Shown: positions 43,946-52,509, counted from the first letter of the stretch. The stretch is DNA of 64,000 nt from an uncultured Bdellovibrionales bacterium (GCA_903926205.1 CAIYID010000091.1:1-64000); one strand, 5' to 3'. Numbers and translations: made by a program. Notes: a model not told the origin generated them from the sequence alone.

Positions 43946-44356
43946 ATGGGACTAATGACTTGGTCAAAAGAGTTGAGCGTAGGACACGAGGGAATTGATT
44001 CTCAACATCAGGAATTGATAAATTATATCAATGAACTTCATGATGCGATGAAGGCAGGCAAGGGCGACGCGATAATGGCGCCAATTCTTGATTGTTTGTT
44101 AGACTACACCGTAAATCATTTTGGTTTTGAAGAAAAATTGATGAAAGCCTCTGCGTATCCTGGTGCGACAGCACACTTAGAAGAACATCGAAAATTAAAA
44201 AAAGAGGTTTTTGCTTTCCAAGAAAATTTTAAAGCCAAAAAAATGATGATAACTATGGACCTGATGAAGTTTCTCAAAGATTGGCTATTGAGTCATATTT
44301 TGAAAGTTGATAAAGAATTTGCCAAGCATCTAGCTTCAAAAGGAATGGCCGCCTGA
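43946..44356 (+). CDS. Bacteriohemerythrin
   Basis: The 136-residue protein is a single hemerythrin domain, a four-helix bundle with a di-iron site. Its ligands are visible as the His in VGHEGIDSQHQELI (two His), HFGFEEKLM (His and Glu), HLEEHRKL (two His) and HILKVDKEF (His and Asp). It binds O2 reversibly and may serve oxygen storage or sensing for energy taxis. A GGGAGAC site precedes the ATG. A sigma-28-type promoter upstream suggests expression with motility. Confidence 0.93.
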   Translation: MGLMTWSKELSVGHEGIDSQHQELINYINELHDAMKAGKGDAIMAPILDCLLDYTVNHFGFEEKLMKASAYPGATAHLEEHRKLKKEVFAFQENFKAKKMMITMDLMKFLKDWLLSHILKVDKEFAKHLASKGMAA

Positions 44357-44367
44357 ACCATTATTTG

Positions 44368-44414
44368 AACATGGGACAATCTGAAATAACTAACGGATGG
44401 CCCCATGTTTTCTT
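44368..44414 (+). terminator. Probable terminator after bacteriohemerythrin
   Basis: AACATGGG (44368-44375) pairs with CCCATGTT (44402-44409), followed by TTCTT. The loop of 26 nt is long. Confidence 0.5.
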
Positions 44415-44434
44415 AAATAAATAATCAGTTAGAA

Positions 44435-44536
44435 CTATTTATTTTTAGATTTTTCTTTTTTCTTTTCTTGTTTTTCTTTTGTTGTTAATTTTGGTTTCCC
44501 TTTTCCTTCTTTAGTCTTTTTATCGCCTTTGGCCAT
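44435..44536 (-). CDS. 33-residue lysine-rich small protein
   Basis: The open frame begins MAKGDKKTKEGKGKPK and continues with Lys, Glu, Gln, Ser and Asn only. AAAAAGGAG lies six to seven bases before the ATG, a good ribosome site. It is the second tiny lysine-rich gene in the window but, unlike the 25-residue one, it has Glu residues and no internal repeat. It lies between bacteriohemerythrin and a DEAD-box helicase gene. Function is unknown; RNA or DNA binding is a guess. Confidence 0.6.
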   Translation of the reverse strand: MAKGDKKTKEGKGKPKLTTKEKQEKKKEKSKNK

Positions 44537-44593
44537 TTTAAACTCCTTTTTAGTTTGTGAATGATTTTTAGAATATCAGAGATTTCTTTAAAA

Positions 44594-45796
44594 TTAAAAG
44601 GACTTCGTTTTCGGTTTTGATTTTTTAAAGCGATTTTTTGAACTCAATGGTGCTTTTTGAGCCTGAGCCGGTTTTTTTTCACTTGTTTTAGGCTTATTTC
44701 CTTGAAGTTGAGCCATCAAGCGCTGATCTCTCTCGGTGACAAGGTTCACGACTAGGCCCTTGCGACCGGCACGAGCGGTTCGACCGACACGATGCAGGTA
44801 ATTCTCCATTTGTTTTGGTAAATGATAATTGATGACTCTGCCGACAATCTCTAAATCAAGACCCCGGCCAGCTAAATCTGTTGCAATTAATAAATCAATT
44901 TTTCCTTCGCGGAATTTTTTTAAATTTACACGACGCTCATTTTTTTCCATTTCGCCTCGGTAAATGACACATTGAAAGCCCTTATCAAGTAGTTCTTTGG
45001 CTAATTTATCACATTGTTCGCGGGTGTTGGTGAAAACCATTGTTCCCCCTTCCACTCGTTGAGAAAGAACTTTTTCAAAAAGTGGCCATCTTTTACCGTC
45101 TTCAACGATCAGATTTTTTGTTACAAGACTAGAAACGATTTTGCCACTTCCTTGGCTCCTGACCACTTCTGCTGAAGAAAATAGATTGTTTAATAATTCT
45201 TGAACGGTGGTCGAAACTGTTGCCGAAAAGAGCGCCATTTGCATATCCTTTGGGCAGGCCTCAACAACAAAATTTGAATCAGGTAAAAACCCTTGATCCA
45301 TCATTTGGTCGGCTTCATCAAAGATAAAAATTCGAACATCTGAGAGGTCAATTAGATTTCGTTTCATCAATTCCACTAGGCGTCCGGGTGTCGCAAGTAA
45401 AATTTCAAAGGCTCCGGCTGTATTTCTTCGAGCTTGTTCAAAAGTCATACCTCCCAGGGCGGGGCGAACTCTCAATCGAGTATCATGAGTGAAAGTTTTA
45501 AAAACCTTTGAGACTTGTTCGCCAAGCTCCCGTGTCGGGACCATCACTACGGCTCGAGGGCTGTTTTCGTTCTTAACGGGATCGCCTTCGATTTCAAGAG
45601 ATTTTAATAAATGAAGTACTGGCAAGGCATAGGCCAGAGTCTTCCCACTTCCTGTTTCAGAAACGCCGACGACGGATTGTCCACTCATCATCAACGGAAT
45701 CGTCTGGCATTGGATCTCCGTGGGCTTGAAGTGGCGTTTTTCTTTAAGGGTTTTAAGAAGAGTCTCTAGAAGACCAAAATCAGAAAATGAATTCAT
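44594..45796 (-). CDS. DEAD-box RNA helicase (RhlE-like)
   Basis: The 400-residue protein has motif Q (FKPTEIQCQTIPLM), GVSETGSGKT (I), PTRELGEQ (Ia), FDEADQMMD (DEAD box), SATV, YRGEMEKNERRVNLKKFREG and HRVGRTARAG (VI). A basic Lys/Ser/Thr tail ends the protein, as in RhlE types. It remodels RNA structures, for example in ribosome maturation or cold adaptation. The start at 45796 (MNSFSDFG) has an AAGGAC site; the longer frame to 45862 is in a repeat-containing leader (GAAATCTCAA twice at 45864-45889). Confidence 0.93.
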   Translation of the reverse strand: MNSFSDFGLLETLLKTLKEKRHFKPTEIQCQTIPLMMSGQSVVGVSETGSGKTLAYALPVLHLLKSLEIEGDPVKNENSPRAVVMVPTRELGEQVSKVFKTFTHDTRLRVRPALGGMTFEQARRNTAGAFEILLATPGRLVELMKRNLIDLSDVRIFIFDEADQMMDQGFLPDSNFVVEACPKDMQMALFSATVSTTVQELLNNLFSSAEVVRSQGSGKIVSSLVTKNLIVEDGKRWPLFEKVLSQRVEGGTMVFTNTREQCDKLAKELLDKGFQCVIYRGEMEKNERRVNLKKFREGKIDLLIATDLAGRGLDLEIVGRVINYHLPKQMENYLHRVGRTARAGRKGLVVNLVTERDQRLMAQLQGNKPKTSEKKPAQAQKAPLSSKNRFKKSKPKTKSF

Positions 45797-45927
45797 AAAT
45801 GAAGTCCTTATTCGAAGAGTGGGTGAACTGAAGCATCTTAGCTCTTTTCGGGAGATCTCCATAGAGAAATCTCAACTGTGAAATCTCAAAAGAGAAATCG
45901 CTGGTGGTCTGCGGCGGTTTGTGTTCC

Positions 45928-45956
45928 TTGACCAATAGTTACCTGCCGAATATTCT
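45928..45956 (+). promoter_or_regulatory. Sigma-70-type promoter for the radical SAM/YaeQ operon
   Basis: TTGACC (45928-45933) and TATTCT (45951-45956) are 17 bp apart, 61 nt before the start of the radical SAM gene. Confidence 0.45.
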
Positions 45957-46017
45957 ATTGTTGCAGGTTCACAGGGCTCGATAAAAAAGGCCATCTTTCG
46001 CGTCCGGGAGTATTGAA

Positions 46018-46788
46018 ATGATTGTAGAAAGTCCTCAGCATGGAGTTCTAATGCTCCAACCCCGTTGTAATATGACCTGTTCCTTCTGTGTCACAGAGGA
46101 TTCAATGGGCACGATGACTTTTGAAGTTGCTCAGGGGCTTTTGCGTGACTTGAAACGCCGAAATTTCGCGAGTGCGATTTTTGGTGGCGGTGAGCCTTTT
46201 TTTTGGCCCTATGATTTAAAGAAAATTTTGCAATATGCAAGTGAGTTGGGATTGCGTACACAAGTGGGAACTAATGCCATTAAATTTCCGGCTGATTTTG
46301 ATCAATGGGACTTTGTGGATCGCTGGGTGATTCCAGTGGATGGTGTGACGAGTGAGGTACATAACAAGCTTCGTTCCTTTCAAAATCGGCATTTGCAAAT
46401 TGTCACGAAAACCTTGAGTCAACTTAAAGACGCTGGGAGATCCGTCACGATTTCAACAGTCATCACTAAAAATAATCAGCAAGAAGTCATGAAAATAGGC
46501 GAATACTTGCGAACCTTACAAGAAGGGGAGAAAAAAATTATACATGCTTGGCATCTGTATAAGTTTCTTCCCTTTGGCCGAGGCGGAAAATTACATCAAG
46601 CGGAGTTGGAAATTTCCGATGAATTGTATGAGCAAATTGTGCGGGAAGTCCGTCAGCAAAAGTTACCATTTCAGGTCTTTAAAAGAAAAGACATGCTTCT
46701 TTCGAAAACGGTGGAATTTTATTGGATAGAGCAAGGAAAACTGATGCTTCAATCAAAATCTAAAGGTATTCAACCCGCTGCCATTTAA
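46018..46788 (+). CDS. Radical SAM protein without SPASM domain
   Basis: The 256-residue enzyme has CNMTCSFC (CxxxCxxC, cluster motif) near residue 20, FGGGEPFFW for SAM binding and the usual partial TIM-barrel order (VGTNAIKF; DRWVIPVDG). There is no second-cluster Cys-rich tail, so a radical SAM core enzyme of MoaA/NirJ-like shape. Substrate is unknown. It is the first gene of a run with YaeQ (31 nt downstream) and a methyltransferase, so it may modify a metabolite or RNA in that context. It is not closely similar by eye to the second radical SAM protein at 58905-60272. Confidence 0.82.
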   Translation: MIVESPQHGVLMLQPRCNMTCSFCVTEDSMGTMTFEVAQGLLRDLKRRNFASAIFGGGEPFFWPYDLKKILQYASELGLRTQVGTNAIKFPADFDQWDFVDRWVIPVDGVTSEVHNKLRSFQNRHLQIVTKTLSQLKDAGRSVTISTVITKNNQQEVMKIGEYLRTLQEGEKKIIHAWHLYKFLPFGRGGKLHQAELEISDELYEQIVREVRQQKLPFQVFKRKDMLLSKTVEFYWIEQGKLMLQSKSKGIQPAAI

Positions 46789-46819
46789 GAGCTCAACATA
46801 TTGGTCGAGGAGTGTTTCC

Positions 46820-47350
46820 ATGCTTTATCATTTTCAACTGGAACTATCGGATGTCGACCGGGGAATTTATCAAACATTGGACTTCCGAGTCGCCCAACAT
46901 CCCTCAGAAGCGATCCCTTATTTGTTGAGTCGAACTTTAGCCTTTGCTCTCAGTTATCGCGAAGATCTTGAATTCTCACCGGTGGGACTGGGCGATCCCG
47001 AAAGCCCTGCATTGAGAGCCTTCGGCCTTCATGGTGCTATCGATTTATGGATTGAAATTGGAAATCCTTCTGCGCGCAAACTTCATAAAGCAAGCAAGGC
47101 GGCTCGACAAGTAGTGGTGTATACTTACAAAAGTGCGGAAGTGCTAGTCGAAGAAATTCGTGCCAATAACGTGCATCGAGCAAGTGAAATTCAAATTTAC
47201 GCTTTGGACTTAAAATTTTTACAAAGCATGGAACGCCAGTTAGTAAAAAATAATCGTTGGTCAGTCTTGCACCAACAAGGACAATTGGATATCGATACAG
47301 GCGGGCAGTTATTTTCGACCGAAGTTCGGCGCTACCTTTGTGAGGTCTAA
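46820..47350 (+). CDS. yaeQ: YaeQ family protein
   Basis: The 176-residue cytoplasmic protein matches YaeQ: YHFQLELSDVDRGIYQTLDFRVAQHPSE at the start, RTLAFALSYREDLEF, GDPESPALRAFGLHG and DLWIEIGNPSARKLHKASKAA. The fold is PD-(D/E)xK nuclease-like, and the DLWIEIGNP and KASKAA blocks hold the core residues. The function is uncertain, as an early link to transcription elongation was not upheld. It overlaps the methyltransferase gene by one base. Confidence 0.9.
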   Translation: MLYHFQLELSDVDRGIYQTLDFRVAQHPSEAIPYLLSRTLAFALSYREDLEFSPVGLGDPESPALRAFGLHGAIDLWIEIGNPSARKLHKASKAARQVVVYTYKSAEVLVEEIRANNVHRASEIQIYALDLKFLQSMERQLVKNNRWSVLHQQGQLDIDTGGQLFSTEVRRYLCEV

Positions 47351-48021
47351 TGAAGACAAATTCTATCGAACAAATTCTGCAGGAATTAAAAATTGTACCT
47401 GTGGATTATGCGGCGGCGAAAAAACAAGCGAAAGTTTTGGATGATTTGTTAGGCTATGAGTGTGATCCTATTGAAGATGTTTTATTTGAAGCGAATCATG
47501 AAACGCTTTTTTCTAGTCCCCGTCAATTTTGGTATGGCCTCGATTTGCAAACTCTGCAAACTCCCTATTCTGAAATTGTCGAAATGGTCCAACACCTAAA
47601 ACCTCAGCCAGAGGAATTATGGCTAGATCTAGGAGCTGGATATGGACGAATGGGAATTGTACTAGCAAGTCTGTGCTCTCAGATAAAGTTTGTGGGTTAT
47701 GAGTACGTTCAAAAAAGAGTGGATGAAGGAAATCGAATTTTCAAAAAATGGAATTTTTTCTTTGCACGAATGAAGCAAGCGGATCTGGCTGCGCCAGATT
47801 TTGAATTAGAGCCCGCCGATCTTTATTTTCTTTATGATTTTGGCTCGAAAGACGATGTTTATAAAATCATCAAAAAACTCCAAGACCTAGCTCTTAAAAA
47901 ACCAATTCGAGTGGTCGCCCGTGGTCGTGGAGTTAGAAATTGGATTTTAATGGATTTTCCTTGGCTGTACGACATCAATCCACCGGAGCATTTCGCTAAT
48001 TGGACCGTGTTTCGTTCATAG
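47350..48021 (+). CDS. SAM-dependent methyltransferase
   Basis: The 223-residue protein has a Rossmann-type methyltransferase domain: LWLDLGAGYGRMGIVLA (motif I), FVGYEYVQKRVDEGNRI (motif II acidic) and DLYFLYDFG (motif IV). About 75 residues precede the domain and may recognise the substrate, which is unknown. It is coupled to yaeQ by a one-base overlap, with the radical SAM gene further upstream. Confidence 0.8.
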   Translation: MKTNSIEQILQELKIVPVDYAAAKKQAKVLDDLLGYECDPIEDVLFEANHETLFSSPRQFWYGLDLQTLQTPYSEIVEMVQHLKPQPEELWLDLGAGYGRMGIVLASLCSQIKFVGYEYVQKRVDEGNRIFKKWNFFFARMKQADLAAPDFELEPADLYFLYDFGSKDDVYKIIKKLQDLALKKPIRVVARGRGVRNWILMDFPWLYDINPPEHFANWTVFRS

Positions 48022-48097
48022 CTTGACGAGTCTTCAATCTCGTTTGTAGCTTAAGAAAATAGGACTCTTGTCATTTCAAGGGCGGACGAGATTAAAA

Positions 48098-48445
48098 ATG
48101 AACTACCTGTATCCCATTTTACTACTCAGTATTTCAAATGTGTTTATGACTTTTGCTTGGTATGGTCACCTCAAGCATTTGGGCTCCAAACCCTTGTGGA
48201 TTGTGATTCTTGTCAGTTGGGGAATTGCTTTTTTTGAATATTGTTTTCAGGTTCCCGGGAATCGTCTAGGCTCCAATTTATTTACCTTGCCGCAATTAAA
48301 AATTATTCAAGAGGTTATAACTCTCATAGTTTTTTGTGGTTTTGCTGTTTTTTACATGGGAGTCAAACCCACCTGGAATTTTCTTTGGGCAGGTTTTTGT
48401 ATTTTAGGGGCGATATTTTTTATTTTTAGAGAGGGAACAGTTTGA
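48098..48445 (+). CDS. DUF486 family membrane protein (DMT superfamily)
   Basis: The 115-residue protein has four membrane helices and the family blocks ISNVFMTFAWYGHLKH, SWGIAFFEYCFQVPGNRLG and VFCGFAVFYMGVKPTWNFLWAG. It belongs to the small DMT-like DUF486 family with unknown transport role. The ATG at 48098 is used; a TTG at 48068 would add ten polar residues. The next gene overlaps by four bases. Confidence 0.85.
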   Translation: MNYLYPILLLSISNVFMTFAWYGHLKHLGSKPLWIVILVSWGIAFFEYCFQVPGNRLGSNLFTLPQLKIIQEVITLIVFCGFAVFYMGVKPTWNFLWAGFCILGAIFFIFREGTV

Positions 48446-48849
48446 TTGAAAGATTCAAAAGGTCTCAGATTCTTCTAGCTATCTTAAGTTCAAATCTGGA
48501 TAAAAAAGTTGAATTTTCAGTAGACATAAAGACGTTGTCTTCGACGGAGCGATTACAGAAAGCATTGAAAAAATGGGCTTTCTTTTTTTTCTTGATGGTG
48601 ATTTCAGTACCAATTCCTGCCGCTCATCTTCTTTTGGTGCCGAGCTTTTTTTGCTTAGCAGTTTATTCTTTTTTTTCTACCTTAAAGAAACCATATTTAA
48701 TTTTGGTGGGAGAGATCCCTTGTCCTAACTGTCAAACAAAGCAAAAGGCACCAAAGGTTTCCTTCAATTGGCCGCTCAAGGTGATTTGCCCACAATGCCA
48801 GTTGCAAATTCGCGTTGAACCTAGATTTCGTGAACAACCAAGTTCGTAG
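48442..48849 (+). CDS. Small membrane protein with a zinc-ribbon-like tail
   Basis: The 135-residue protein has a cytoplasmic N-terminus, two membrane helices (FFFLMVISVPIPAAHLLLVPSFFCLAVYSFF in outline) and a C-terminal CPNCQTKQKAP...CPQCQLQIRV, two CxxC pairs that would form a zinc ribbon. The start is TTG overlapping the DUF486 stop, with a GAGAGGG site. Its end overlaps the convergent nitroreductase gene by 29 nt. The role is unknown; membrane-tethered binding through the ribbon is inference. Confidence 0.62.
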   Translation: MIERFKRSQILLAILSSNLDKKVEFSVDIKTLSSTERLQKALKKWAFFFFLMVISVPIPAAHLLLVPSFFCLAVYSFFSTLKKPYLILVGEIPCPNCQTKQKAPKVSFNWPLKVICPQCQLQIRVEPRFREQPSS

Positions 48850-49516
48850 GTAGGCGAAATCTTGGCCCCATTGTTCCATCGGGAGCTTCTTCCCCGACAG
48901 AAATCACCATCACTATTCGTGCGGACCAAGAGGTTTTTAAAATTTTTAGCACTCGACATTCATCAAAGCCCTCCATCATGCAGGTGGCAAAGCCTTGCGC
49001 TGAAATTGCTAAAGCAAAATTCTCAGCAGCCAAGGCGGCTGACTTGATGCAGACGGTTTGAATATCTTTACTGGTATTCGGGCCACGAGGCATCGGTCGG
49101 AAAAGACCTCCAATGTTAGCAATCATCCATTTCAATGGAGCAAGAACATTGAGAATTCCCGCACTGTAAATGAAAGGTATTAATTTTTTGTAGTAAATCT
49201 TCATCGACGGAGGAGCTTTGATTTCGTCAGTGTATTGAAGAAGAGCTTCATTGGATCTTTTCCAAAGAGTTGGATCTGCGACGATGACAATCAACTCTTG
49301 TGCTGTTCGTGCAGCACGCTGACTCAAACAAGCTTTAATCAAAGCTTTCTTTTTCTCGGCAGTTTTGACCCAATAAAAATCCCAGGTTTGCGTGTTAGAA
49401 GAGTTAGGTGCTAAGGTCGCCGCTTCCAAAGCTTTGGAAATGACTTCCTTTGGAACAGGTTTAGAAGTGTAGTTGCGTACACTGCGACGTTTATTGATAA
49501 CTTCAAAAAATTCCAT
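48821..49516 (-). CDS. Nitroreductase family protein (FMN)
   Basis: The 231-residue protein begins FFEVINKRRSVRNYTSKPVPKE, the RRSxRxY FMN-binding start of nitroreductases, and continues with APNSSNTQTWDFYWV and a later AALAAENFALAISAQGFATCMMEGF. It reduces nitro compounds or quinones using NAD(P)H, as a homodimer. It has no export signal. It overlaps the zinc-ribbon gene on the other strand and is divergent from the nucleosidase gene. Confidence 0.9.
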   Translation of the reverse strand: MEFFEVINKRRSVRNYTSKPVPKEVISKALEAATLAPNSSNTQTWDFYWVKTAEKKKALIKACLSQRAARTAQELIVIVADPTLWKRSNEALLQYTDEIKAPPSMKIYYKKLIPFIYSAGILNVLAPLKWMIANIGGLFRPMPRGPNTSKDIQTVCIKSAALAAENFALAISAQGFATCMMEGFDECRVLKILKTSWSARIVMVISVGEEAPDGTMGPRFRLPTNLVVHEI

Positions 49517-49604
49517 TGAAATGATTTCCTTACTGATCTTGAGCTCTATTGTTCTACCCTGGTTTATATGATACTAGTCCAAATAATCAAGAGAGGATAA
49601 TAAT

Positions 49605-50192
49605 TTGAACACTCCATTTTTAGTGGTCATGGCGATGAAAGAAGAGTCCCAAGGCCTTTTTGAAGCCAAAGGAATTTCAGTCGTTTACACGGGACTCGGG
49701 AAAGTGAATGCTTCCTATCATTTGACAAAGAATATGACCTTGCGAAAAGCCGGAGGTTTTCCGATCAAGGCAGTTTTTAACTTTGGGACCGCCGGAAGTT
49801 TTACTTTGCCCACTCATTCGACTGTGGAGTGTCGCGCATTTGTGCAGAAAGACATGGATGTATCAGCCTTGGGGGTTCCACATGGAGAGACTCCCTTCGA
49901 AAATACTCCATTGATGCTAGAGGTGCCGCGATTTTTATCACATTTGCCTACAGGTATTTGTGGCACAGGCGATAAATTTGAAACGCAAGCCTCCGTGGTG
50001 CCCTGTGATGTTGTAGATATGGAAGCCTATGCTTTGGCAAAAATTTGCTGGTTTGAAAAAATCCCTTTTGTTTCTGTGAAGTACATCACTGATGGCTCTG
50101 ATGATAATGCTCATAAAGATTGGCAAGAAAATTTGCCAGCCGCAGCTCAATCCTTTGTGAAAGTTTATGAAGATCTCATCAAGCTTTTTTAA
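49605..50192 (+). CDS. Nucleoside phosphorylase / MTA-SAH nucleosidase family
   Basis: The 195-residue protein has VVMAMKEESQGLF, TGLGKVNASYHLTK, NFGTAGS and VDMEAYALAKICW, with a Ser/Asp pair in ITDGSDDNA. These are the substrate-pocket motifs of the PNP/UDP family, most like MTA/SAH nucleosidase (MtnN), which releases adenine from methylthioadenosine or S-adenosylhomocysteine. It is shorter than typical MtnN. The start is TTG with a GAGAGGA site. It may recycle SAM by-products, including those of radical SAM enzymes. Confidence 0.8.
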   Translation: MNTPFLVVMAMKEESQGLFEAKGISVVYTGLGKVNASYHLTKNMTLRKAGGFPIKAVFNFGTAGSFTLPTHSTVECRAFVQKDMDVSALGVPHGETPFENTPLMLEVPRFLSHLPTGICGTGDKFETQASVVPCDVVDMEAYALAKICWFEKIPFVSVKYITDGSDDNAHKDWQENLPAAAQSFVKVYEDLIKLF

Positions 50193-51403
50193 CCAGATTT
50201 AAGCTCTTGATGAACACTCACTCGAACCAATTGCAAAATAGAAGATGCCGATCCTATTAATGAGAAGGCAATTCCTTGAATAAAAAGAATTAGGATCCAG
50301 AAACTTCCCGAGCTTTGGTGAGCAGGAATAAGCCAGGTAGAGCTCAGCATATTTTTAAGAATGGCGAAGCTAATGAACTCAAGCACCACGGCCAGAGTGG
50401 ATGAGAATAAGCCGATAATAACGGATTCTAATATCATCCAAGTAAAAATAAAACGATGCTGAAAGCCAATGGCTTCTAACGTTGCAGCTGATACCCTGAG
50501 TCCTTCAGAACGAATCGACATCATGCCAAAAATCGAAAAACCTGCCAGACACAAAATAACGACAATAATGGCAAGGCCCAAGTTCCCGGCCGAGCCAGAC
50601 AATTCTTCCAAGTTTTTTTTCTCTTCATTGACCCAAATGATTTGGGCCACTGAGCGATCATTGATTAATGACTTCAGCGGCAAAAAACCTTTTTCCTGCA
50701 TCTGAATCAAAAAGAAACTTAATATTTTATTATGCCAAATAGGATGGTCATACCCGCTTTGACGAAGGAGATCCCAGCCACTTTCCATTCGAAGAAAGAA
50801 GCCATAGTCCCAACCTGAAGATTGCTCCGGTAGGATTCCAGCAACTTTAAGAGAAACTTTTTTGTTATTATTGCGCAATTCAATTTCAACGTTCTCATTG
50901 GTATGCAAATGATAAAGCTCGGCGGCTTTGGCGCCTATAAGTAGGCCGTTATCCGAGGGGAAGTTCATTATTGCTGAACTTTCCAGTTTCAAAATTCGAA
51001 AAAAACTTTCGTCCGTTGCGATCACCTTTGAAGACTGAAAATGTCCTACTTGCAACATGGGGATTACATTTTTCGTGATTTGAGCTGAGGAAATCACTGC
51101 GCCATCTTCAAAACGCAGATCGGTTCCGTTTTTGAGTGTTTCAAACAAATTGAGCGGTAGCGCAAACTGGCAGCGATCTTCCAAGTTAAGCGCTCCTAAT
51201 AAAATTTCAATCCCTCCGCATTTGGGACCAACTACGATTTGAATATTCGTGGCCATATTATTAAAGCGACTTTCGCTGATTTGATAAAGTCGTAACAAGA
51301 GCCCAGAGCCTGTGAGTGCCATGGCTAAAGACATAATCATCACGATACTTTGGAGTTTCTTTCTTGTTAAGTGCAACCAAGCCATCTTTATTGGGTTGAT
51401 CAT
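50189..51403 (-). CDS. ABC transporter permease, FtsX/MacB-like
   Basis: The 404-residue protein has one N-terminal helix, a large periplasmic domain and three C-terminal helices. The FtsX signature is visible (AIIVVILCLAGFSIFGMMSIRSEGLRVSAATLEAIGFQHRFIF in outline). Such permeases, with a LolD-type ATPase, extrude lipoproteins or drive cell-envelope mechanotransmission. It overlaps the ATPase gene by four bases. Confidence 0.85.
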   Translation of the reverse strand: MINPIKMAWLHLTRKKLQSIVMIMSLAMALTGSGLLLRLYQISESRFNNMATNIQIVVGPKCGGIEILLGALNLEDRCQFALPLNLFETLKNGTDLRFEDGAVISSAQITKNVIPMLQVGHFQSSKVIATDESFFRILKLESSAIMNFPSDNGLLIGAKAAELYHLHTNENVEIELRNNNKKVSLKVAGILPEQSSGWDYGFFLRMESGWDLLRQSGYDHPIWHNKILSFFLIQMQEKGFLPLKSLINDRSVAQIIWVNEEKKNLEELSGSAGNLGLAIIVVILCLAGFSIFGMMSIRSEGLRVSAATLEAIGFQHRFIFTWMILESVIIGLFSSTLAVVLEFISFAILKNMLSSTWLIPAHQSSGSFWILILFIQGIAFSLIGSASSILQLVRVSVHQELKSG

Positions 51404-52026
51404 TTAAGAATCTCCCGAAAATCGATTTTTTGTTCAAAAAATTTTCTTACTCTCGCATCATGAGATACGACAATCAGAGATTTGTTTCTAGCAGAACTCA
51501 CTAAGAGTTGCATCACTCGCTCGGCATTAGCGTCATCTAAACCAGAGGTAGGTTCATCAGCTAAAAGCAGAGAGGGCTCGGAAATTAAAGCTCTGGCGAC
51601 GGCGGCTCTTTGTGTTTCACCGAGACTTAGGGTTGAAGGCAAATGATTCAATCGATGGGTGAGCTGTAAATTTTCTGTCAATTTGTCGATTTGTTTAGCT
51701 TGGTGGGCGTTTTGACATCCAAGAAGAATATTCTCTATAAGAGTTAAATGCGGTAGCAGATGAATCTTTTGAAAAATAATTCCGCAATTTTTTCGGCGAA
51801 ATTGAATAAGATCGTGCCCGCTCAGGTTTTTGATGCTGACCCCACTAATTTTAATCTCGCCATTTTGAAAGGGAAGAAGTCCTGCTAACAAATGCAGGAA
51901 AGTCGTTTTGCCGGAGCCACTAGGCCCCTCAAACAATAAATGACTGTTGCTCGGCAAGCTCCATTGAGGAACTTGAAGACTGAAATCTCCCATTGAGATA
52001 TTAAGTTGACTCACTTCAATATGCAT
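51400..52026 (-). CDS. ABC transporter ATP-binding protein, LolD/MacB-like
   Basis: The 208-residue ATPase has Walker A GPSGSGKTT, Q-loop IIFQKIHLLPHL, signature LSLGETQRAAVARAL (LSLGE for the usual LSGGQ), Walker B LLLADEPTSGLDD and the switch His in VVSHDARV. It energises the FtsX-like permease it overlaps. The start at 52026 (MHIEVSQLN) gives normal family length; a longer frame to 52140 overlaps the divergent DoxX-like gene. The substrate may be a lipoprotein or peptide. Confidence 0.88.
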   Translation of the reverse strand: MHIEVSQLNISMGDFSLQVPQWSLPSNSHLLFEGPSGSGKTTFLHLLAGLLPFQNGEIKISGVSIKNLSGHDLIQFRRKNCGIIFQKIHLLPHLTLIENILLGCQNAHQAKQIDKLTENLQLTHRLNHLPSTLSLGETQRAAVARALISEPSLLLADEPTSGLDDANAERVMQLLVSSARNKSLIVVSHDARVRKFFEQKIDFREILK

Positions 52027-52119
52027 AGTTTTAGATGATCTCAGCGGAGTACTGAGTGGGCAAATAAAATCAGCAAAAAATAGGTGACGAACCAAAGAAA
52101 TCAGAGCTATTGAGACCTT

Positions 52120-52509
52120 ATGAATGAAACAGTCTTGCAAATTTCCCGATTTTTGGTTGCCGCCAATTTTTTATTTTTTGGACTTGATGGGTTTTTTCAT
52201 TTTTTACCTCCACCAGCTCAAAGTGCTGAAATGAAAAAGTTTGTGGAAGCTATTCTTGCTACTCGCATAATTTTTCCAACGGTCAAAACGATTGAAGTGA
52301 TTTGTGGTCTTCTTTTGTTTGCAAATTTATGGACCCGCTTGGCGCTGTTTCTTTTGGTACCCATTGTTTTTGGAATATTATGTTCTCAGATTTTATTTAA
52401 TTTAAAAAAAGGATACTGGATCACTATTCTAACGGTGGTCCCGTACCTAATTCTTTTAGTCCATGACTGGACGAATCTAATTCAATTCCTTACAGATCAT
52501 TCATTGTAA
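52120..52509 (+). CDS. DoxX-like membrane protein
   Basis: The 129-residue protein has four membrane helices (ISRFLVAANFLFFGLDGFFHFLPPP; FPTVKTIEVICGLLLFANLW; LALFLLVPIVFGILCSQIL; WITILTVVPYLILLVHDW). The layout and the GLDGFFHFLP and EVICGLLL blocks match DoxX/DoxD-like quinone-interacting families. Function in redox balance is family-level inference. It is divergent from the ABC ATPase gene, and its end overlaps the next minus-strand gene by nine bases. Confidence 0.7.
   Translation: MNETVLQISRFLVAANFLFFGLDGFFHFLPPPAQSAEMKKFVEAILATRIIFPTVKTIEVICGLLLFANLWTRLALFLLVPIVFGILCSQILFNLKKGYWITILTVVPYLILLVHDWTNLIQFLTDHSL

Noticed and set aside
45860-45900. Short repeats GAAATCTCAA as a possible CRISPR fragment
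   Set aside because: Only two or three imperfect units without regular spacing or cas genes; likely leader sequence of the helicase gene.
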